Origin: Piper betle
Lineage: Eukaryota > Streptophyta > Magnoliopsida > Piperales > Piperaceae
Direction of reading: 5' to 3'
DNA: 64,000 nt
NCBI GenBank assembly: GCA_033002965.1
Contig: JAURVB010012602.1
Location: forward strand, 124,001-188,000
In this document: piece by piece, positions 25,346 to 38,239 of the stretch
Position numbering within the stretch: the first letter of the stretch is position 1
How the letters are laid out: each line of letters opens with the position of its first letter
The notes under the pieces: model-generated
What the model was told of the DNA's origin: nothing
Databases searched by the model: none
Seen by the model: only the letters and a program-made list of their open reading frames with translations
Position numbers and translations under genes: made by a program

Positions 25346-26820
25346 AGTCCCTCAACCTAATAGTTTTAAATGACTTTTTATTCTTTTTTTAAAACGAGTT
25401 TCATACGAAATATACTTTATTTTTTCAACTAAGCCATATTAAAATTTTAAGTTTATAAAATTTAATTAAATTCAACAATAAATCTTATGATTTATTAATT
25501 TTTTCAAAAAATATATATTTATGCACAAGAAGAGAAAATATAAAGTTAAAAGTTGTATACTAAAAAAAATTCATAAATAATTTAACATTAGCCTTTTGAA
25601 AATGTTTGATGATAGTTTATTAGAATTAGAAAGAAAGGACTTTTTTAGTTTAAATTCTTATCAATTATGTAATAAATACACTCTTGCAAAATAAATAATT
25701 AAAAATATTTCATATATTATTAAATTCAGTATAATATATTATATTAAATTAAACCCAATTTGACCCGATTGACGGGTCATATCGTGTACCACCTTAAAAT
25801 TCATTATGGTCAATGATATGGTTTTAAAACTATAGTGGAATCGACTCAATTGACTCTAAGCTTAGTCAAAATTATTTATATTAAAATTTTAATTATGTAA
25901 AAAAAATTATATGAAATTATTATATATTGTTCTTTTGATGCTTAAAATTAATGAATACATGATTTATATTACTTAAAAATATTAATTTTGTTATTATAAA
26001 AGAAAATATTTTGTTAACTTTTATTACATAATTGAGAAAATTAATTACTAAATCAATTAATATAAAGTCATTTATATGGTTGACTTGACAAACCATAATT
26101 CTGTCATTTTTGGAGTCAAAATGTAGTTTCAAAGCTATGCTTTCTACCCATCTCCCCTACATCAATTTTTATAACAAAGAACTCTTAATTTTTTATATTT
26201 GGAAATTTCTTATGGTAAGTATGCGTTAATTTTAAAATTTTTCTCTACACTTAAAACTTTTTTGCGTTGGACTTTTCTTCCCCCACTTTATTCTTAGAAA
26301 TTATTATTAATTAACTCATTCGTTGACCATTACAACCATTCATTAAATTGTCATTAATAAAGAGTGTTACGATTCATTTGCACCATCTATTCACCTTCTA
26401 TATATTTGTGTGCAATCCAATTGAATTTGTTCTGACATTGACAATTTTGTGTGGTTTACCACGAGAACTATAGTGATCTCTTATTTGTGATCTCGCTTGG
26501 ACTGCTAAATATTTATCTGCAACACTATAAAGGTAAGTAGTTTTATATTAACTACCTTATATTTATTCTTTTGCAAGATAAAATGTGCTTAGTTTTCGGG
26601 AATGTTTATTGGCACGGAAAAATAATTAGGAAATTTAAACGTGTTCACTTTCAAACATCTCTAAATTAATATAAAAAATAAATATAGAGTTTTTTATTGC
26701 GTCCAAAATGAAATTGGTGTAGACAAGGCATGAAGAACAATGCAAAGAAAATTCCTTCTTTTTTGTTTTTGTTTTTGTAATGATGTAACTTTGCCTGATA
26801 TATATTAAATAAAAAACTTA

Positions 26821-26846
26821 AGAAAGAAAGAAAGAAAGAAAGAAAG
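26821..26846. repeat. (AAAG)n microsatellite
   Basis: Six tandem AAAG units. Confidence 0.95.
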
Positions 26847-27497
26847 TGCATGCATGCAACTTAGTGTATAATTTGACAAATTAATGTCACTGTATAGTGT
26901 CATAGTCTAAAAACTATAGTAGTGAAAGAGCATTGCATTCTCAATGGTAAATGAGTATTCGATGGCATCAAGCTGATGCACCCAAAATCCTCAAAAACAA
27001 AATGTAAACTAGCAAGTGGTCCTAAAAAATTGTTGAATAGGATTAATTTATATCTTCATTCCCTCTGCCTCTATGATCATCCTGTATCAAACTATGGTGC
27101 ACAGCAGCACACATATGGGATCAAATATTCGCAAAGCAGGTACTTTTCTTGTAAGTACTACAGGAAAAAGCAGCCATGAACATTGACCTTATAAGCTGAC
27201 CAAATTAATTAAGCACACAAAAATAAGACCCAAATTAACCATTTCCAATATCCTTTTTTGATGTGAATCATGATAAGTAGATGAAGAATGTGTTCCACTG
27301 ATCATTGCCTTGTTAATGTGGTGGCATAATTGTTTATGTTCAGTTTCACGTGTGGCCACGCACAAATGTGAATCCAACGTATACATCATATTTTTCACAT
27401 CCCATTCGTCTTCTTTATAATCCACTATTCTTCATGTAAGTCTTCCTCAATTCATGTCTATCTTGTCCCCGTTGTCATTCAATTGGCAGGATCAGTA

Positions 27498-28631
27498 ATG
27501 GTGCTACTTGAGGACATGTGCAACAATACGTGTTTGGTGCTAGGGCTGGGGTCACATGGGCGCCATGCCCACATACCAACAGCCGAGGAACATGATTCGC
27601 CGGCGATCATGTCTCCAGTGGCGACAATGGCGGCTGGATGCCTCTCGTTGACGCTGAGCCTCGCCGGAGCTAGTGGGTATTCGCTGGACAGCCCGGTGCA
27701 GTCATTTCCCCATGGTAGTGCTACGGTGTCTAACAATTCCTACTCCGCCGCCGGCAATCAGAAGAATGTTTATCCGGCTACCAACAAGCTGTGGAGGGAC
27801 GCCGGCGGTGAGGCCAAGTGGCGGTCGCTGCAGGCCAGCGACGAGGAGGAGGGGTGGGTGTGAGGAAGAAGTTGATGCTTACAAAGGAGCAATCTGCTCT
27901 CCTTGACGAAAGCTTCAAGGAGCACCCTACCCTTAATCAGGTACTAGTTGGTGGTGTTTAAATATTGATTATGACTATTATCATGGTTGATTAATCATAT
28001 AGATTTCATAAATGTCTGAATACATATCTTTAGATGCAAAAGCATGCCCTCGCCAAACAACTAAATCTACAAGCAAGACAAGTTGAAGTCTGGTTTCAAA
28101 ATAGAAGAGCCAGGTAACTAATATATATTTCCCCCACATTTGTAGGATCCTTTTGTCAAATTGCATCTTTTATTGAAACAAGTTTATTGATTAGATATAA
28201 TATAGAAAAGAAGTTTTGCTTGCATATATGCTTATGATTATAGATCATCGTATGAACTAGAAATAATCTGCTTCGGAGAGAAGAAAGAGAGGAAATGATC
28301 TTATGAATAATTCTTCAATTTTGTTAGGACGAAGTTGAAGCAAACAGAGGTGGATCGAGAGTATCTAAAGAGGTGCTACGAGAGCTTAACACATGAGAAC
28401 CGGCTACTACGAAGAGAGCTTCAAGAGCTCAAAGCCAGGAAGCTTTCTCCCCTCTACATGCCCGCTGTCACCATGTGCCCCTCTTGTGGCTGGTACGAGG
28501 CCGCCGTCCCCACGGACGGTGGCACCACCGTCTCTGCCGGTGAGGCTCCGGCCACGACTGCCTTTGGAGTAGGCCCACTGACAGGCCACATCTGTGGTCA
28601 CTTTGCAACTCATTCTTCGGCTGCTTCTTGA
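27498..28631 (+). CDS. class II homeodomain-leucine zipper factor, frame broken in exon 1
   Basis: Nuclear transcription factor of HD-Zip class II; known members act in shade, auxin and leaf-polarity responses. Exons: 27498-27940, 28034-28113 and 28328-28631, with GT..AG borders. The N-terminus has [13 protein letters not shown] and an LSLTLSL EAR-type repression motif. The homeodomain begins [20 protein letters not shown], its recognition helix is [12 protein letters not shown], and the zipper follows ([20 protein letters not shown]). After it comes CPSC, the redox-sensing motif of class II, here followed by Gly instead of the usual Glu. Start: the ATG at 27498 matches the class II N-terminus. 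Odd point: the N-terminal frame reaches TGA at 27861 while the homeodomain is in another reading frame. The switch maps to the GGGG run at 27851-27854 and equals one missing base. Either the gene is newly broken or the base is an assembly error. Confidence 0.9.
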
Positions 28632-29984
28632 AACATCAAAAGTGCTCAGATGACTACTTACAGCTTTGAACTGGTCGTGTACTTTTCCTCTTCTTTGTTA
28701 GGCCAATTCATCTTCTAATTATTAGCTTTCTACAGTACTCACTTTTTTCGTGTAGAGTGACTAAGGCAATAGTCCGCAAATATAGTGAGGGCTGATGTAG
28801 TCACATACATACACAGTATAGCTGTTCTGTTTCAAGATAGCAATGTGTCAGTGTCACAAAATTTATATATGATAACGGTTTTTTATTGACAAAAAAAATC
28901 TACGTGATTGAACCAAACCCATATGATTCTTCTTCTTTTTCTAAAGTTCTGTTCATGGAGTACATGTATCTAAGATTAGATAAATGATCGGCTAGGTGCT
29001 TTGGATATGATCACTTTAAGTTTATAAAATGCATTTCAGATGGAACATGTACAAATGTCAGCTATGTATACATACAATGCAGTCACGTACAATATAGTGC
29101 TGCTAATTTGCAGACATCATTTGGCCCTTATTGGCATGAATTTGTCTATCTGATGATCAAATCAAAACCTACATGTATATATTATAATAATAATCTTCAA
29201 TGTTATCTACTTGTCTGCATTCTCCAGGCTTATATTAGGAAAATTTGGTAGGCCTTCTAATAATGATTGTATTGTATACCCAATTATGAATTCGGCTCTT
29301 CCATATTTCATATTTTATAAGTTCAAGTGGTGAAATAAGCAGGGATTGATATAATAGCAAACTTTTATTGCCTATAGGGACTACAGATCAATAAGGTGCT
29401 ATATACGAAACAAAAATGGTCGACAAACTGGTTTGCGTTTGTGCCATGTTTTGGAAGAAGAAAAAGTGATGAATTTGGTTATTCCGGCCGAGTTCAACAA
29501 GTGATTCATGCCGACACTTGGGCTTTTCAGGGAGCCGAAAGAGGGGAGCTATATCAAATACACCATCAATCAGACTTTAAACTTATAATTTTTCTCTAAT
29601 AACGTTGATCACAAAATCAAGTAGCAATCACCTTTCCCTTGTGCTTAACGAGAAACGAGAAGGTGGCATACTCCAACAAAAATAAAATTAGATTAGTGTC
29701 GGAACTTTTCCCAAGTACATTAGTGTAGTTAGTTAGTGGGCTTTTATCCTGGCGAAATTAGGCATGAGTTGACCATTGGGCCTCTTTGGCTACGACTTTG
29801 TGAGGCCCATTTAATAATTTTCAACGCGGGGCAATGGATAATGGGCCTGTATAATGTTCTTATTGGGCTTTTATGCTGCCCTGATGAGTCATAAACATTT
29901 CCACCATTTAAGCTCAAGATTAGTGAAGATGGCCGCCTTGTATATGCCCAATTATATATATATATATATGAGAGCCACTTAGGT
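28632..29984. other. intergenic region
   Basis: Includes the HD-Zip 3' UTR. No gene recognised. A cluster of site II-type words at 29737-29869 is listed separately. Confidence 0.5.
29737..29869. promoter_or_regulatory. orphan cluster of five site II-type motifs
   Basis: TGGGCT (29737), TGGGCC (29777), GGCCCA (29804), TGGGCC (29842) and TGGGCT (29864) lie within 133 nt. This density resembles promoters of growth-related genes, but no gene start was found on either side and no telo-box is present. Confidence 0.4.
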
Positions 29985-30690
29985 GCGTAAGGGGCTGGAA
30001 AAATTTCGACCCTAAACTTTCATCTGAGCTATTCAAACATACAAGGACGGCCGAGATCTATTGATTTTTAAAAAAAAAACTAAACCTCGGGCAATGACGT
30101 TGGCTGCCGCCGACTAGTTGTGCTGGCCACGGGCAGCCATGTTTGGCCACCCCGAACCTAATCCAATCATGACCGGATCTGGCCACGTGGCCAGGCAGCG
30201 AGCAGGCCTTGTTGGAGACCGCCAGATACGGCCGCACAGTAAAAAAAATATCCGCCCCATGGCAAATCCTGCCGCCGCTACGGCGCTGCTCAACCACGCC
30301 GACACCAATGCCGTTGGACATAAGGTGGTGGAGGATGCGGGTGTTGTTGGCGTCGCCGTCGTTGTCGGCGCTGGAGGAGGAATCGGAGGAGTCGGAGTCG
30401 AAGGGGGGAGGGGCCGATCCCACCGCCACCCCTCCGTGCTCCATGTCGACCCCGCTGTTTCGCTGCGGCCACCACCTCCCCCTCGACCCCTCCCTCATCA
30501 TAAGGATGCCCCTCCCTCCCCGGCCCGACCGTGGCCGTGGACGCCCTTCCCCCAACCTCGCTGGCTTTGGTCGAAACTTGGCCACTGAAGGATGGAGGTT
30601 TTTTTCATCAAATTCGGGTGTCCAATCATAAGAATGGCTCGTATTAAAACTTAGAGCAAACAAATTTTTTGGCTTAAAAAAATTTACCCC
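29985..30690. mobile_element. possible MULE-like element with GC-rich core
   Basis: The left end (about 29985-30090) and the right end (about 30560-30690, reverse complement) align imperfectly over roughly 100 nt. Shared pieces include GC..AAAAATTT, CTAA.TTT.AT, GAGC.ATTC and GGAC..CCGA followed by an A-run before AACC. Between them lies a sharply GC-rich segment (30090-30550), open in several frames without family similarity. Long degenerate terminal inverted repeats around a GC-rich core resemble non-autonomous Mutator elements carrying captured DNA. No target duplication was identified, so the call is tentative. Confidence 0.45.
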
Positions 30691-31172
30691 ATATATATAT
30701 ATATCATATATGTATTAAATTAAAAGTAGTGGATATACACTTGTACTTTTTTAAAGTAAATGCACCTGCTTATTACTGTATAATGCAAAAAGTTTGGAAC
30801 TTATGTACTTTTTGGCTTTTGTTATAGTTATTATTATTATTATTATTGATATATTATATATTTTGTTTTAAGCTCTTGCTTATTATAATTATATCATTGA
30901 GAGAGCAAACAGGAATTCCACATGCGAATAACTTGGGATGGCTAAAGGCACAGATACTTCCTTTTCCCATTCCTTTATTCCACGTTCAATTCTCAACCAG
31001 TAATTACACTTGGAAATACAGGGCCATAAATACAAGCTGCTTAGTGATGATCGATGCCAAGATCATCACGCGTACTCATACTCAAATCAACCAAAACATA
31101 CGCAATTACCGTAGCCATTATATGCATACATATCACAAATAATTCGACCAAAGTTGCACATGCACGTACTTC
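30691..31172. other. intergenic region
   Basis: AT-rich, containing the 3' UTR side of the XTH gene. Nothing else seen. Confidence 0.5.
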
Positions 31173-32661
31173 TTAGATGCCGGCCAGGCATTCGGGTGGG
31201 GGCACGGGGTTTCGAGCTTTATCAGTGCAATAGTCGTAGACCAAGTGGTTTAGCCGGACCCAGCGGTAGTACCTAGCTTGGATGGGGCTCAATTGTCGGT
31301 AGGCCGGGCCCTCCCACCAATTGCCCGGGTTGGAGGGGCAGTTTGCGGGGCCCGGCACGGGGCACCCCTCGATGTCGAAATCCCTGTAGTAAGCGTAGAA
31401 TGGGGCCCTGCTCCAGTTGATTTTTTCGAGCCCGCCACGTGTGGCCCAATCGTCGGCATTCCACAAGCTGGAGTAGATCCCCATCGGCTGCGATTTCGGG
31501 TAGGGGATCCCCTTGTTTTCATGGTTCCTGTAAACCCTGATTGGTATTCCATCAACCTCAAACCTGCATCCAAATCAGTTCCAACATTCAGTATTTGCAC
31601 AGCCAATTTATAAATCACATGCTTCATCTATCAATTGGTGCATTTTACAAATTAATTTTGGCCATTTTTGTCGTCCGTCCATTGTTTCCTAAATAATTGA
31701 AGTGCTCACTAGTCACAGGCCCACAAACTTTATTTGTTTAAGCATGAGTAATACTAATTTCGTCGAAGCTATAATATAATCTTCTTGCTGAAAAAATGTA
31801 AATATTTTTTTTGCTATAATCTGTGAAATTAAATGTGCTTAAGTTGTATACATTATATGCTTTCGATGAATGCTAAATGACCCTTTAATTAAGGCGAGCT
31901 TACTTAATGAGCTCATGGTTCCAATCGATTGTGTACGTGTGAAAACCACCAGATGGGTCGAACCAGAGGTTCACTCTTTGTTCCTTGTCACCCTTGCCAT
32001 GGGCAAAAATGTTTGTTTGCACTGTGTAAGGTTGGCCACTCCTGTTCCCCAAGAACTCGAAATCCAGTTCGTCTCTCACAGCTTCAGTGTCAGAATTCAT
32101 CTAAATTAAAGGCCACAATTAAGCAAAAATGTGCTGTGTAAGGTTACTATGAATATGAAAGGAAAAGTTATTTAGTGTTGTTATGAGCATGGAAGTTACT
32201 GACATAGAAAGCTGTAACAGTTCCAGCAGAATCCCCTGGGATGAGCTTGATCTTCATGCTGACTCTCCCAAACAAATACCGCCTTTTGGAAGCAAACCCA
32301 CATCCTACATAATATTAATATATACACTCAACATGAATCCAACTATAATACTTCATAGAATTAGTGCTTGAAAATGAATCATACTTGAAAGAAAAAGATT
32401 AACCAGCAAATATTACTACCTGGAAAAGCTCATTATTGAGCACATTTGTTGAAGAGGCTGAGAATTACCTGAGGATTGATCAAGGACCAATTGAATGGCC
32501 CTTCCTCCTTCAATTTCCTTGACATGGGAGTCAGACCAGGTGATTTTGAAGTCTTGTTGGAAGAAAGCTGGCCTAGCAAGGGCCAAATTTGGAGAGCAAG
32601 AGAGATAAGAAAGAAGAAGCAGCAATGTACATGATCTCAAGCTTTGGATTAGCTTAGCCAT
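31173..32661 (-). CDS. xyloglucan endotransglucosylase/hydrolase (XTH6/7-like)
   Basis: A secreted cell-wall enzyme of glycoside hydrolase family 16. It cuts xyloglucan chains and rejoins them, which loosens or remodels the primary wall. Exons on the minus strand: 32469-32661, 32204-32304, 31904-32100 and 31173-31563, all in phase, giving 293 residues, the usual length. A signal peptide of about 29 residues ends near LALA/RPAFF. The catalytic motif is [10 protein letters not shown], a variant of DEIDFEFLGN with both Glu and the middle Asp kept, followed by the usual N-glycosylation site NRS. The C-terminal XET domain has paired Cys ([27 protein letters not shown]). A TATA box lies 77-85 nt upstream of the start. 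The subgroup name rests on the C-terminal sequence and is less certain than the family. Confidence 0.96.
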
Positions 32662-32737
32662 GGCAGTGCTAGAGCTGTCGGGAGGACCTAGGAGTTCTTT
32701 GGGTATCGGATGGGAAAGGAAGTAGGAAGAAGGCTTG

Positions 32738-32746
32738 TATATATAA
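32738..32746 (-). promoter_or_regulatory. TATA box of the XTH gene
   Basis: TTATATATA on the minus strand, 77-85 nt upstream of the XTH start codon. This is a plausible distance for a short 5' leader. Confidence 0.65.
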
Positions 32747-35700
32747 TGAGAAGGAGAGATGGATTGAGACTATCACATTGAAGTGCATGAAGAGTTTCAT
32801 GACAGCTTTAATTAGACATGGATCAGATCGCTCCAGTCATACAGCTATTTGCAAGCTTTACTATGGCCCCCGTGCCTCCAAGAAAATCTTCAAGTCTCCA
32901 TCTTGGTTTGTTACTATATGACAATGTTCTCTACCCAATATTGTTCACCGCTAAACAGGGAAATCACTGGGACTCTGAACACCTTGATTTCACTTCATTG
33001 TTACCTTTTGCCATGACTAATCACTCTATGATCCCAAATATTTATAAGGTAGCCCCAACTTATGATCATGATACAGTTATGCCTAATCATATAGTTTTGG
33101 TTGTTCATATTGTTTTAGTCAAATAAAAAACAATCTTGGTCGGATGATTAATTAGCAGTGAAATGCATCCTATAACTGATAATCGTACTAGTGGCAGCTA
33201 ATTAAGTTCATTTAAAATTGGTAGCATCTTATTTTAGGAGTTGGCCAATGGGGCAGTCATGTACTTAGCTATAATATATACATGATAAGACAAAATGTTG
33301 TGAACATTCCCAGTGTTGTTAATATTTTTGAATATTGTAAATAAGAAATGGATGAAACTTGCAATTATATATTTTATGGGAAAGAATATATCGGTCTACC
33401 TAGAGTTTCATGACCATGGCCAATAATTCAGAAGGCAAAACTGTGAGGCATTTATATCACCCGAGCATTGAATTTATACGGTCCTCATGCCTTGTTTTCA
33501 CTCTTGCTGTTGATCAGTAAGTTCTTCATTTTCATATTCACACTTGTATATATACCATATAACTAAGATAATTTAACTACGTACTTTAGTATCTATACAA
33601 CTCCAAATGTTTGCATATACTGTACAAAATGGGATGTTGTTCTCTAAACAGAAATGAATAAAAGTGAATAAGGTATTTAGTTTGTTGCAAAATATATTAT
33701 ACGACAAGGCTGATATTTTCACAAATGGCCTCTAAACAAAAAAGAACTTGATCTGTATACCTTAGTTGGCTGATGTAGCTGTTTATTTCATTTTTGTGAA
33801 TGCATGTTACCAATCATAAGTTAGATTGTTTAACTACTATTTTAACAAGCTATGAAATGTTTAGAAATAAATCATTTAATATTTGCTTAAATACTGCCGA
33901 CCCCTGCAAATTAACTAGCAAACTATTGTTTGTTTTCAATCTAATCCGTATATTCATGGCCTGTAATATTATAGCAAATTTAGGTAGTATATACCTCCCT
34001 ATATATGTGTTTCATCTTATAAGGATTTTCCTCCTAGTTGGTCTCACATTAATTGGTCCAATGGTATTGTACATGGTACCAACTTTAAAGATAGAAAGAT
34101 TTCATAAAATGTGATTGAATATTCATGCAGTTGGGCCACCGACGTAGTAGAGGGAAATTAGCGTTTATGGAGATTGATGCGGCATTCAACTATTGGTTAT
34201 ATGTCACATATATTATATATCCGTGCTACTATATATAATTATGATATTAAGACAAATCAAAATGTGGTTGTTTGCTTGGCCAGGTCCACTTTGATGTTGG
34301 TACCAAATCACAAGGTTAGGGAAAATAACTGCAAATTTTGGTCTGAAATTGAAACAAAAAATGTTGATTGAGGAAATGAAACAAAAATGAGAGAAATATA
34401 GTATTATTGGAAAAGCTCATGTCTTTGTCCAAGATGGGACTTCTCAACCAAAGGCCTACTACAAGAGAAACCAACTACCAAAAAATGCCTTCAATTTTCT
34501 TTAAACTTTTGTGTGGTAGAGATCCCTTATGTGGCCCTGTGGTCTCCCTTGTATTATTTAATTTTATTGCTGTGCGACCGACAGAAGCTATGGTGCATAT
34601 TCTTACCTTCAAGCAATGGTGGTTTTCCTTTGCAAAAAAAAAAAAAAAAAGAATTGGTGGTATTTTGTGAACCTAAATAAAAATAAAATAGATAATCTTG
34701 TAATTTTGTACTAATAATTAAGGATAATATTGATGTTTTCCATCTCTAGAGATTTTATACATGTCATAACCCTACAGAGACTTATCACTGCATGTACGAA
34801 ATCTTTACATGCATGGTGCCAGTTGAAGTATACTATACATCGAATGGATGAAATTTCCAAGTTCAAAGTGACAGAAAGTAGGCATAGAAACTGTAAAAGA
34901 TTTTCACTTTTGCCTTCTTTTTTGTGCTTATTTCACATATAGGGAATTTTTAGTTCCACTTAACAAGCTTAATTGATTAATGTAGCATATTTTATACATA
35001 GCCGACATTGTGGTACTTGTTCAAATGATGCAAAGAGACCTTCGTAATAGTCCTTTCTCTTTTCTTCTATTCACCATGCCTCCTACCCCTCAACTCTCAA
35101 GGCATTAAAAAGTTGTCATAACAAGAAATGAAGAAGCAAAAGATGTATATACGACACAACTAGAGACAGGGTCTCATTGAATTGGTGACATCAATCAAAT
35201 ACCACAATGGGCCATGCAATATTACATCTTCCAATAATACATTTCATTCAGGCAATTATACTCATTATCTAATTCATCGATGTGCAATTATCTCTGAAAA
35301 TAGACATAACATGAAGAATCAAATAATGGGAAACAACAGTCTTCTTGGTGACTGCATACACAAATAGCTCTACCACTGGTCCTTTATTTCAGTAGGTGTG
35401 ACAATTGGAAAGGAGTATCAAGCCATGTCCATGTGAGCGTTGTCCATTTGTGAGACCTTAGGGCGGCAGAATTTAATGAAAATATTGTGTAATTACACGT
35501 CATGTACCTAGACATCCCTCTCTGGGCCACAAAATTATACTTATGCATGTACCAACTAAATTAACAGGCTTTCCTTTATGTCATCTGGGCCCATTTTTGG
35601 ATAACACTAGGACAAATGCTCCGATGTTTGATTTAGATATTCCCAATGGACACAGTAATTTCCTCATAAATATCATATTGAAGACATATATCATAACAAA

Positions 35701-35749
35701 AAATGATTACTAAAGATTAGATCTTGCATAGAAACTGCTTACATGGTCA
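32747..35749. other. intergenic region
   Basis: AT-rich. Short frames such as 32818-33126 and 33800-34114 look like chance. No gene, RNA or transposon ends recognised. Confidence 0.5.
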
Positions 35750-36256
35750 CAGGCGTGTAAACAAGCCGAGTTGAGCTGAACATGAATGTTTTTGAATTTG
35801 ACATGATTTTTGGTAAGCATGTTTGAGCTTGTTTGAGTACTTGACGAGCCTTTGATTTATTATGGGTTGAGTAGCTCGTCCAAAATTCATAGTATGTGGT
35901 TTGGCTCGTATTTGACTTGTTATATTTTCGAGTCGAGCAAATATTTGTGCTTGACTCGTGCTCGCCTTATATAAGATTAAAAATATTTTCTAACACTATA
36001 TGAGTTCAATGTTACCTCAATAGTATTGACAAGTTGAGTCGAGCCAAGTATTTTTTCGAGTTTGAACACATCGAGCTTAAGTTTCAAGTCGAGCTAAGCA
36101 AAACACTTTTTAGTTTAAACTTTGATTATTGTTAAACGAGCCATCTATTTCGAGTCGAGTGTTTTTTTGAGTACAAATTAACGAACACAAGTTCAAGTCG
36201 AATCGAGTCGAATATAAAATACTTCTGAGACCAATTTGGCTTGTTTACACCCCCTG
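35750..36256. mobile_element. hAT-type MITE
   Basis: The 507-bp element starts CAGGCGTGTAAACAAGCC and ends GGCTTGTTTACACCCCCTG: about 18-nt near-perfect terminal inverted repeats with the CAGG..CCTG ends typical of hAT. Flanks are CATGGTCA (35742-35749) and CATGGTCG (36257-36264), an 8-bp target duplication with one later change. The interior is rich in GAGTCGAG/GAGCTTG words and has no ORF. Confidence 0.88.
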
Positions 36257-38239
36257 CATGGTCGTACTTTATCACCGTAAAAAAACAACTATTTATAGCA
36301 GGCCCAACATTTATTTTGGGCTCATCTACGAGCGTCTCAACCCTAACATTTGGGACTAGGGCTCGTGTAGAGAAGTCTGAACATATGGGAGTCCAACTAG
36401 GGCTGTTCTATAGTCCGATTGAGCTCGAGTAGCTAGAGGTTTGACTCACAAATAACTCAACTTGAAGTCCACTTGAACTTGTGCTTGATCGATTTACCTC
36501 AAAACTTGAAATTTTATCTAAAAAATAATATTTTAAATATTTATACCCAATTCTTTTCATATATTTATGAAAAGTGGGATCTTGTAATATTACAAATATT
36601 GAAGTATGATGTATGATTGTTCTTCTCGATGTGAAATATCACGACTATTTGAGACATTTCATTCTGAAAATTATGTTAGTGTACTATGTTATGCCAAGGG
36701 AAGTATTTATAATAGAAGTTTAAACGACCCAAGCTTGAATCTCAAACTCGAGCTTGCTCTCGGCACCCTGAATCAAAGCAAAGCAAAACTCATCTTGATT
36801 TGCTCTATGAACACCCCGAATCAGAATCAACGAGGACCCAAAATAGAAGACCCGTGAAGTTATAAAGAGATGATGGAAATGAGAAAGATGGTACTCCATG
36901 GAACATTGTTTTGCATATCCTCATTCCTCATCGTTGGCAATAAGCATAGATAAGGTGGTACATTTCCAGATCTATTTGAAGGGCATCCTAAGGACAAGAG
37001 TGTTTGTCTGTTCTTGAAGAAGATACACTAAAACTTAAGCATAGATAAGGTGGTATATTTCCAGATCTATTTGAAGGGCATCCTAAGGACAAGAGTGTTT
37101 TACTTGAAAGAGAACTCTCGCTTTAAGCATTACAAGAGAGCATCTGTGCGTCTACATGGCCTGCAAGCTTGATTAGATATGGATTATGAAGCACACAAAG
37201 ATTTTCAAAAAACTTTCCTATCTCAAAGTTATTCTGATTGAAAGATGCATGCGACTAATTCTTTGTGGGAATCGGATTTACTGTTACAAGTACTACAACA
37301 AACCCGCGGTAGAAGCCCTCGTATTTGCCCAAATCACCAGTCAGTAGAATATAACTGACTGTAATCTTCAGTAGATAGCAGCTGATAGTTTTGATGAAAT
37401 ATAAGATCTAGAAGACTTTTTTCCCCTTGTTGATTCAACAAAAATATGTCAAAAATCAGCTATTTATAGTTTCCTCTACCATTTTTTAGTTTCTGCAAAT
37501 GACCATCATTAGAAACACTTGATGGTCTTGACAATATGTGCCTATAGAAAATTGCAAATTGTAACGAGCTAATGAGGATTGTTTTAATAGACATCCCACT
37601 CAATGCTCTTTTAGTACAAAAGAATTGCAAGCTATTTAAACAGAAATTTCCTAATCAACAGCAAATAAACCATGACAGAAGAAGAGATTGAACGATCTAT
37701 CATGCGTTAGTGAAACATAAATACATTATGAAAGATCTCAACACCAAGAAATAAATGAAACAAAAAGACTAAACTATATACTATTTTTCACTATTAAAAA
37801 GAAAAAGAAAGAAGCTCAATAAGCCGATATATTTACATATGCAGTGAACAACTCCCTCCATGATTAAACAATCATCCTGAATATCTGTCATCGACAAATG
37901 CTCTTCTACAAAAGAAAATTGTCAATCATATGGAAAATAACATCTGACCCGTCAGAGTTTATGCAGTATGTTTTTACCTACAAAATATATAAACATAACT
38001 TGGGTAAATTCTAGTACGTAAGCGCCAAACACATAAAAAATGAGAAGTATAAATTATCAAAGGCCTAAATTGTTCAGTTCACACAATAATAAAAGATTAG
38101 TTCTGGTCCCCAAAAGAGAATTTATAGAAAAGTATCAACGTTGGGAAGGGTATGTGAGTGGAAAAGAAGGGAACAACAACCTGACTAGAGATAGAATACT
38201 TCTCTTTTAAAACATATATGATTCAATCTGCCATGAGAT
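36257..38239. other. intergenic region
   Basis: AT-rich. The 36.40-36.77 kb part again shows GAGCTCGAG-type words and may be a decayed MITE. A 64-bp direct repeat is listed separately. The remainder, downstream of the esterase, shows no gene. Confidence 0.5.
36942..37100. repeat. 64-bp direct repeat, 95-nt spacing
   Basis: A 64-nt sequence beginning AAGCATAGATAAGGTGG occurs at 36942 and again at 37037 with a single visible difference, separated by about 31 nt. The near identity points to a recent local duplication. Confidence 0.9.

Larger units (their letters stand above)
24117..27497. other. intergenic region
   Basis: AT-rich DNA between the second inverted-repeat element and the HD-Zip gene. 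It holds a 72-bp tandem repeat, a tRNA-like fragment and an AAAG microsatellite, listed separately. The 25.4-26.9 kb part is very AT-rich, with no coding sequence recognised. Confidence 0.5.

Noticed and set aside
30058..30663. 201-codon frame and its opposite-strand partners
   Set aside because: GC-rich sequence open in several frames on both strands with no family signature; explained better as the core of a repeat element.
32818..33126. 102-codon frame upstream of XTH
   Set aside because: No similarity, no promoter or splice context.
33800..34114. 104-codon frame in intergenic DNA
   Set aside because: AT-rich, hydrophobic by composition, no family match.
36400..36775. Possible third hAT MITE (CTAGGGCTG... 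to ...CACCCTG with GAGCTCGAG words)
   Set aside because: Ends are weakly inverted and no matching 8-bp flanks were found; too decayed to call.
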